From NCBI GenBank assembly GCA_030789695.1, contig JAULAV010009399.1, positions 1 to 64,000 on the forward strand: DNA of 64,000 nucleotides. The letters run 5' to 3'. The translations under genes and the position numbers were made by a program. How positions within the stretch are numbered: position 1 is the stretch's first letter; each line of letters opens with the position of its first letter. Below are positions 56,749-64,000 of this stretch, piece after piece. Below the pieces are notes generated by a model. It saw only the letters and a program-made list of their open reading frames with translations, ran no database searches and was not told the origin of the DNA. The DNA comes from Scilla litardierei. Taxonomy: Eukaryota > Streptophyta > Magnoliopsida > Asparagales > Asparagaceae.

Positions 56749-57460
56749 TGATGCAGGAGCAAACATGACTAATCTGATGATGTTAGCAAGTGACGTCAAA
56801 GAAATTTCGAGCTTCAACTTTTGCTCTCAATTTCAGGTAGGTCCTCAAGCTGTTTTGGGCCAAGTTTTACTTTATTGGCTTCCTTAATGAGTCAACGATG
56901 ATGGGAAGTGATTATTTTGGCATCAAAACTCAAATGCAGATTCAGATTTCAAATTAAGGTGGAGCTGAAGAGTTTGGACGAATTTTGAAGACTTTGGCCT
57001 TGGAAATCCACTCTAGCATTTACTTTTTCAACATTCAATGTCTAGAAAGCTGTAGCCTAGTAAGTTATAGCCTAGTAAAGTGTAGCTTAATAAGTTGTGT
57101 AATCAGCCTTAAATTTGTTGGCTATTAAATGCTGATGTATGTCATTATCAATGTTGTATGTCTTCTTTAAAAGAATGTCTTTGTAACTTAGAAGATCAGT
57201 TTTGTTGAATGAAAATTCTGAAGTTGCAAGTTATTTCAAAACTTGTTGTTAATCTTGTTTTCTTTATCTAACCGTGGAAAGCTTAGTGGTGAGACAACTG
57301 AGTTCTTTATCAACTGGGAGGGTGGTCTGGCCTTAATCTCAACTGTGGTGAACTTCATTTCCTGATCTTGAGTGGTGGCATAGCCTTTATCTCAGATCTC
57401 TATCCTCCATTCTATTCTTCAATTCTGAACTTCATACATTCCATTACCCGTCACGCATCA
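56749..57460 (+). repeat. 5' LTR, 712 bp
   Basis: TGATGCAGGAGC at the left and CACGCATCA at the right give inverted ends TGATGC/GCATCA. The sequence otherwise differs from the LTR at 47144-47949. Confidence 0.85.
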
Positions 57461-57463
57461 ACT

Positions 57464-57475
57464 TGGTATCAGAGC
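57464..57475 (+). other. Primer-binding site, initiator tRNA-Met type
   Basis: TGGTATCAGAGC, a perfect match to the standard plant Gypsy/Copia site, three bases after the LTR end. Confidence 0.95.
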
Positions 57476-57594
57476 TTAAAACAAGCATTCATCCCTTTTG
57501 TTGTTATCTTTTCTTCTCCATTCAGCCTAATCTCCATTCTATTCTATCCTAAACACTTTCATAAACCTACATATACTCTTTCCATGCCTAAAGT

Positions 57595-58553
57595 ATGGAT
57601 AAAATTCCCAGAGATATGACCCTTGAGCAAGCTCAAAATCTGCAACGCGATAGAGAGCTTACTGAATTAAGAGGCCAGATTGCAGAAATACACCAAGTCA
57701 TTGCTCAACTAGGCCTAAGAAGAATTATGGAAGAAGGAGGAACTTAAGGAGCACTCATGGCACCTCTTCCTTATCTAATTCAGACTCTAATGATGCTAGA
57801 TCTTCATCTGAAGATTCAACTCCTCAAGTTCATCATAGAAGGCCCCCCAAAGATGATTTCAAAGATGGGAAGATAGATCCACAAAATTTTGATGGAAGCT
57901 TGAATCCCGATGTATATTTGGAGTGGGTTCGTTCTATTGAGCGAATTTTTGAAGCCAAATGTTATAATGATGAGAAATGCTTCAAGGTTGCATGCATCAA
58001 TCTCAAAAGGTATGCATAGATCTGGTTTGAGAACCTGAAATTGGAGAAGAGTCGAGAAGGCAAAAGAAAGCTGGATCAAACTGAAAATATTCATGGATAA
58101 AAGATTTATTCCAGCAAGTTAGAAGCAAGATTTGTATCTCAAGATTGCGTCTCTTAAGCAAAAAAAGTCTAAGTGTTGAAGAGTATATCAGAGAATTCGA
58201 GCAGCTCCTTATGAGGAGTGGAATTCAAGAAGAATATGAACAGAAAATTGTCCGATTTCTTGGTGGGTTAAATCCAAATATTGCTAAGAAGGTTGATCTA
58301 CAGCCGTTTTGGACATTTGAGGATGTGTGCAAGTTCACCATGAAGGGGGAGAAACATGCTAAGTTGAAGAAGGCAGCAAGCAAGCCTCCAAATTTCTTTA
58401 AGATTGATTTCTCTAAAAATGACTCTTCTTCTGCAAAAGCGATAAGAATAAGGAGAAGGTCAAGGATACTCATAAAGAAGTTCAGAAAAGGTTTGATGGA
58501 AAGAAATGCTTTAAGTGTCATGGTTTTGGCCATTTCCAGGCTGATTGTTTAAA
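57595..58553 (+). pseudogene. gag: Gag of the truncated Gypsy element
   Basis: ATG at 57595 opens MDKIPRDMTLEQAQNLQRDR, a charged helix, with a stop after about 50 residues. Capsid motifs follow in other frames: DGKIDPQNFDGSLNPDVYL, EWVRSIERIFEAKCYNDEK. Then KKSLSVEEYIREFEQLLMRS and VRFLGGLNPNIAKKV. The zinc knuckle CFKCHGFGHFQADC lies at about 58507-58550. Frameshifts on both sides of the knuckle. Confidence 0.85.
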
Positions 58554-58554
58554 T

Positions 58555-58988
58555 AGAATAATTTTGACACTTAAGCCGATTGAAGAGATTGAGGAAGAAG
58601 TTGAAAATGAAGTGATTTGGGATACTGAAGAAAATGCTGATCCTGAAGACGAGATGGTGTTAGAAGCTGATCAAGGTGAACTTCTTTTGGTCAGAAGGGG
58701 AACCATGCAAAGGAAGCACACCAAGAACAAGGCCAAAGAGAGCAAATATTTTACACTAGGTGCACCATCAAGGGCAAAGTGTGCAATCTCATTATAGACA
58801 GTGGCAACTGTGCAAATGTTGCTTCTACAACACTCAATGAGAAACTTCAGTTGCCTACCACATCCCCATCCATACAAAACTTCAATGGCTTTGTAAGAAC
58901 AGTGATGTCAAGGTAACCAAACAAGCTCTTGTTGCTCTTTCCATTGGCGAAGTTTATTATTATCGTATTTTGTGTGATGTGATTCATA
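58555..58988 (+). pseudogene. Protease region of the truncated Gypsy element
   Basis: An acidic linker (LKPIEEIEEEVENEVIW) leads to TRCTIKGKVCNLIIDSGNCA and NVASTTLNEKLQLPT, where DSG is the aspartic protease triad. It ends with YYRILCDVIHI, where the chromovirus protease normally continues, at the satellite junction near 58988. Confidence 0.75.
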
Positions 58989-61900
58989 TTGCCTGTGTTT
59001 TGAATCCAAGAATTAATTCTTGCAGTTTTTCGGTTGAAAACGATGGTGACACAATCGGAAGCTCAAAAACGAAAATTTCGATCGTTTGGGATCCAAGAAT
59101 GCCATTCCTTCATCTTATTAGAGTGAGCTAGGGCAGCCAGAAATCGAAAAATAGTTCAAACCTTCAATTTTGGGCAACCGTTTGGGCAATTGCAACTGAA
59201 ATTTCCTGGGAATAAAGAAAACAACCTTCTCTCTTCATTTGTTAGCTCGATCAGCATACTTTTGAGTCATTCTTTCGATATTCTAATGTGCTTTTTCATG
59301 GATTTGTTTGACAAATTCAGCACGCTTATTTCCATCCATATTAGCTCTTTCCTGCAAAGGTAAAGGAATCAAGTGCACCAAAACTCTATATTTGAAATTG
59401 AAAAATACTTTATATTTTATCCTCATAGTCCACCAAAACTCCACGAAATTCTTGCGAGACCCAGAAATCTGAGACGTGTGCTATTTGCTTATGTTTTGAA
59501 TCCAAGAGTAAATTCGTATAGTTTTGCTGTAGAATACGATGGTGACACACTATTTGAAGCCCAGGAACGAAGATTTCGATCGTTTGAGGCCAAGAATGCA
59601 CTCCTTCATTCATTAGAGTGAGCTATGGCAGCCAAAAACCGAAAAATACTTCAAACATGCTATTTTGGAAAATCGTGGGGCAAATCCAGTTTAAATTACT
59701 TGGGAATAGAGGAAACAAAATCCACTCTGCAGACAAGCAACGTTTAATCTCACATTTGTCCTCATATTTTGCCAAAACTCCCACGTATTCTGGAAGAGTC
59801 CCAGAAATCAGAGACGGGTACCATTGCTTGTGTCTTGAATTCAAGAGTAAATTCTTGTAGTTTTTCGGTAGAAATCGATGGTGACGCACAATCAAAAGCT
59901 CAGGAAAGAGGATTTCGATCGTTTGACGCCTATAATGCCCTCCTTCATCTATTAGAGTGAGCTAGGGCAGCCAGAAACTGACAAATGCTTCAAACCATCT
60001 ATTTTCGACAACCGTTGGGAAATGCCAATTGTAATTTCGTGGAAATAGAGAAAACAACATCCACTCCACATAGACTCAATGTTTACTCTCCATTTGTCCT
60101 CATATTCCTCCAAAACTCTCACCAAATCCGTGCGAGTCCCAAAATTCAGAGACATATGCAATTTCTTGTGTTTTGAATACAAGAGTAAAGTCTTGCAGTT
60201 TTCGGTGGAAAACGATGGTGACACACCATTGGAAGCTCGGGAAAGAAGATTTCGATCGTTTGAGGCCTAGAATGCCCTCCTACATCCATTAAAGTGAGCT
60301 AGGGAAGCCAGAAACCAAAAAATGAATCAAACCTGCTATTTTGGACAACCGTTGGGCAATTCCAATTGAAATTTTATCGGAATAGAGCAAACAGCTTCTT
60401 CTCCCCCATAGAAACAACCTATACTCTCCATTTGACCTCATTCCTCCAAAACTCCCACGAAATCTGTGCTAGTCCCCGAAATCAATGACGGGTGCAATTG
60501 CTTGCGTTTTGAATTCAAGAGTATATTAGTGTAGTTTTTCTGTAGGAAACGATGTTGACGCACTATCAGAATTCCTAGAACGAGGATTTCGATCGTTAGA
60601 GGCCTAGAATACCCTCCTTAATCCATTAGAGTGAACTGGGGATGCCAGAAATCGAAAAACACTTCAAATGTGTTATTTTGGACAACCGATGGGCAATTCC
60701 AATGGAAATTTCGTCGAAAATGAGAAAACTACCTCCTCTCCACGTATAAACAACGTTTGCTCTCCATTTGTCCTCCTATTTCTCCAAAACTCCTATGAAA
60801 TCCGTGCGAGTTAATTCAAGAGTCGGGTCCAATAACTTGTGTTTTGAATCCAAGAGTTAATTCTTGCATTTTTTAGGTAGGAAACGATGGTGACGAACAA
60901 TTGGAAGCTCAGGAACGAATATTTTGATCGTTTGAGACCTAAAATGCCCTCCTTCATCTATTGGAGTGAGCTAAGGCAGCCAGAAATCAAAAATGCTTCA
61001 AACCTTCAATTATGGGCAACCGTTGGGCAATTGCAATTGAAATTTCGTGGGAATAAAGAAAACAAACTCCTATCGGTTTTGAAACAAATTTTACTCTATA
61101 TTTATCCTCATAGTCTGCCAAAACTCCCACGAAATCCACGTGAGTCCCAAAAATCGGAGACGGGTGCACTTGCTAGTGTTTTGAATCCAAGTGTAAATTC
61201 TTGTTGTTTTCGGTAGAAAACGATGATGACGCACTATCGAAAACTCAGAAACAAAGGGTTCGATCGTTTGAGGTCAGACTGCACTACTTCTTCCAATAGA
61301 GTGAGCTAGAGCAGCTAGAAACTGATGAATGCTTCAAACCATCTATTTTGGGCAACCGTTTGGTAATTCCAATTGAAGTGTCTTGGGACTAGAGAGTAAA
61401 CCACCTTCTCTCCCAATCGAAACAATATTTACTCTCCATTTGTCCTCATATTCCTCCAAAACTTCCAAGAAATCCGTGCGAGTCCCAAAATCAGAGACGT
61501 GTGCTCAGGAATGAATATTTCAGTCGTTTGAGGCCTAACATGCCCTCCTTAATCCATTAGAGTGAGCTTGTGTAGCCAGAAATCGAAAAACACTTCAAAC
61601 GGGTTATTTTGGACAACCGCAGTGCAATTCATATTGAAATTTCGTCAAAATTTGTAAAACTTCTTCCTCTCCACGTAGAAACAACGTTTAGTCTCCATTT
61701 GTCCTTATATTTCTCCAAATCTCCTACGAAATCCGTGCGAGTCCCTGAAATTGGAGATGGGTGCAATAACTTGTGTTTTGAATCCAAGAGTTTATTCTTG
61801 CTGTTTTTTAGTAGAAAACGATGGTGACGCACAATTGGAAGCTCAGGAACAAATATTTCGATCGTTTGAGACCTAAAATGTTCTCCTTCATTTACTTGAG

Positions 61901-64000
61901 TGAGCTGGGGCAGCCTGAAATCGAAAAATGCTTCAAACCTTCAAATTTGGGCAACCGTTGGGCAATTGAAATTTGAAATTTCGTGGGAATAATGAAAACA
62001 ACCTCTCTCTGCCTTGAAACAACTTTTACTCTATATTTAACCTCATAGTCTGCCAAAACTTCCACGAAATCCTTGCAAGTCCCAGAAATCAGAGACGGGT
62101 GCATTGGCTTGTGTTTTGAATCCAAGTGTAAATTCTTGTCGTTTTTCGGTAGAAAACGATGATGACGCACTATCGAAAACTCAGAAACAAAGGTTTCGAA
62201 CATTCGGGGGCCTAGAATGCACTACTTCATCCAATAGAGTCAGCTAGAGCAGCCAGAAACCGATGAACGCTTCAAACCATCTATTTTGGGCAACCGTTTG
62301 GTAATTCCAATTGAAGTGTCGTGGGACTAGAGAGTATACCACCTTCTCTCCCAATAGAAACAATATTTACTCTCCATTTGTCCTCATATTCCCACGAAAT
62401 CCATGACAGTCCCAAAAATTAGAGACGTATGCAATTTGCTTGTGTTTTGAATCCAAGAGTAAATTCGTGTAGTTTTTCTGTAGAAAACGATGGTGACGCA
62501 CTATAGGAAGCTCTGGAACGAAGATTTCGATTCTTTGAGGCCTAGAAGGCCCTCATTCATCCATTAGAGTGAGCTAGGGCAGTCAAAAATCGAAAAACAC
62601 TTCACATGTTATTTTGGACAACCGCAGGGAAATTCCAATTGAAATTTCGTCAAAATTAAGAAAACTTCCTCCTCTCCACGTAGAAACCATGTTTAGTCAC
62701 AGTTTGTCCTCTTATTTCTCCAAAACTCCCCCAAAATCCGTGCGATCACTAGAAATCAGAGACGTGTGCAATAACTTGTGTTTTGTATCCAAGAGTTAAT
62801 TATTGCAGTTTTGGTAGAAAACGATGGTGACGCACTATCAGAGGCTCATGAACGAATATTTCGATTGTTTGAGACCTAAAATGCCCTCCTTCATCTATTA
62901 GAGAGTAAGCTAGGGCAGCCAGAAATCGAAAAATGCTTCAAACCTTTTATTTTGGACAACCGTTGGGCAATTGCAATTGAAATTTCGTGGGAATAAAGAA
63001 AACAACCTCCTCTCTCCCTTGAAACCACGTTTACGCTATATTTATCCTCATAGTGAGCCAAAATTTCCACGAAATCTTTGCGAGTACCAGAAATAAGAGA
63101 TGGGTGCACTTGCTTGTGTTTTGAATCCAAAAGTAAATTCTTGTCGTTTTTCGGTAGAAAACAATGATGATGTACTATCAAAAGTTCAAGAACGAAGATT
63201 TCGATCGTTTAAGGCCTAGAATACACTACTTCCTCCATTAGAGTGAGCTAGGGCAGCCAGAAACCGAAAAATACTTCAAACCAGCTATTTTGGGCAACCG
63301 TTTGGTAATTCCAATTGAAATGGCTTAGGACTTGAGAGTAAACAACCTTCTCTCCCCATAAAAAAATATTTACTCTCCACTTGTCCTCATAATCTGCCAA
63401 AACTCCCAAAAAATCCGTGTGTGTCTCAAAAATCAGAGACGTGTGCAATTGCTTGCTTTTTGAATCCAAAAGTAAATTCGTGTAGTTTTTTCTGTGGAAA
63501 ACGATGGTGATGCATTATCTGAAGCTCATGACCAAAGATTTCGATCGTTTGAGGCCTAGAATGCACTCCTTCATCCATTAGAGTGAGCTAAGGCTGCCAG
63601 AAATCGAAAAATGCTTCAAACCTTCAATTTTGAGAAACCACTAGGCAATTGCAATTGAAGTTTCATGGGAATAAAGAAAACAACATCCTTTATGCATTGA
63701 AACAATATTGGCTCTATATTTATTCTCATAGACTGCCAATACTCCCACGAAATCGTCGTGAGTCCCAGATACCAGAGACAGCTGCAATTGCTTGTGTTTT
63801 GAATCAAAGAGTTAATTCTTATAGTTTTTCAGTTGAAAACGATGGTGACACACAATCAGAAGCTTAGTAATGAATAGTAAGTTAGGGCAGCCAGAAACCG
63901 AAAAATTCTTCAAACCATCTATTTTGGAAAACCGTTGGGCCATGCCAATTGAAATTTCTTGGGAATAAAGAAAACAATCTCCACTCCACATATAAACAAT
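58989..64000. repeat. Satellite subfamily B, ~337-bp period, about 14 copies to window end
   Basis: Landmark CGATGGTGACGCAC and variants occur at about 59042, 59540, 59878, 60214, 60553, 60888, 61222, 61822, 62160, 62491, 62825, 63165, 63505 and 63842. The typical step is 331-340 bp. The 498-bp step contains an inserted Gypsy shard; the 600-bp step contains a monomer shortened by about 74 bp. Other landmarks: TTCGATCGTTTGAGGCCTAG, GAGCTAGGGCAGCCAGAAA, TCCGTGCGAGTCCCAGAAAT. All ORFs in this region are satellite by-products. Confidence 0.95.
59229..59371 (-). mobile_element. Gypsy integrase C-terminal shard inside satellite B
   Basis: The minus strand reads IPLPLQERANMDGNKRAEFV, KQIHEKAH and NIERMTQKYADRANK. 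This is homologous to LPLTECVNLDDKKKADFVKQ and NIERRTEQYAKQANKG of the chromovirus-like element at about 46755-46880. It replaces the middle of one satellite monomer. Confidence 0.75.

Larger units (their letters stand above)
56749..58988 (+). mobile_element. 5' half of another Gypsy element, cut by satellite
   Basis: 5' LTR, primer site, gag and protease are present; everything after the protease is missing where satellite B starts. It inserted into or replaced the end of the Tat element, whose 3' region stops at 56748. Confidence 0.85.

Noticed and set aside
47950..64000. Possible CRISPR-like or gene-cluster reading of regularly spaced repeats
   Set aside because: Monomers are contiguous ~320-337-bp satellites without unique spacers, in a plant context; many short ORFs are shadows of the monomer.

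Overview
This window is plant nuclear DNA, most likely from an angiosperm. It contains several Ty3/Gypsy LTR retrotransposons with plant-type primer sites, a LINE reverse-transcriptase shard, a hAT-type miniature element, Helitrons, long AT microsatellites, satellite DNA and pieces of plant genes. I see no intact host gene. Nearly every protein-coding stretch is a decayed transposon gene or a gene fragment carried inside a transposon. The species cannot be told from the sequence.

Layout. Positions 1-39746 are one old Tekay/Del-like Gypsy element on the + strand, heavily interrupted. Its 5' LTR (1-508 and 22304-23880) is split inside a TA tract by about 21.8 kb of other DNA (509-22303). Both ends of that insert are Helitron 3' termini pointing outward. 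Inside it are three further Helitrons or Helitron ends, a truncated LTR between 82-bp direct repeats, and fragments of at least three plant genes: a BOI-type RING E3 ligase, API5 and a family-35 beta-galactosidase. It also holds a modular satellite built from a ~48-bp head plus a variable number of ~28-bp blocks. Gag and pol of the Tekay element follow (24009-35950). Pol is split at 26015 by a young non-autonomous Tat-type LTR element (26016-33355, minus strand, two 1113-bp LTRs, 5-bp target duplication GCGAG). The Tekay 3' LTR (36011-39746) carries a 758-bp hAT-type element with a perfect 8-bp target duplication.

From 39747 to 41290 is LTR-like DNA studded with the palindrome CAGTCGACTG. A second Gypsy element (about 41300-47949) has gag, pol, primer site, polypurine tract and LTRs, and a LINE fragment sits where the protease should be. 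From 47950 to the end is a satellite domain: a ~320-bp-period array (47950-50083) and a related ~337-bp-period array (58989-64000). Between them lie a Tat-lineage Gypsy element (50084-56748) and the 5' half of another Gypsy element (56749-58988).

How the parts relate. The non-autonomous Tat-type element lacks pol and would need enzymes from a relative. The Tat element at 51-53 kb is of that lineage and carries the same kind of hairpin-bearing 3' tandem repeat. The Gypsy elements look dead: stops and frameshifts are common, and catalytic residues are changed by G-to-A transitions. The nesting order is clear: Tekay insertion first, then the Helitrons, the hAT-type element and the Tat-type element inside it.
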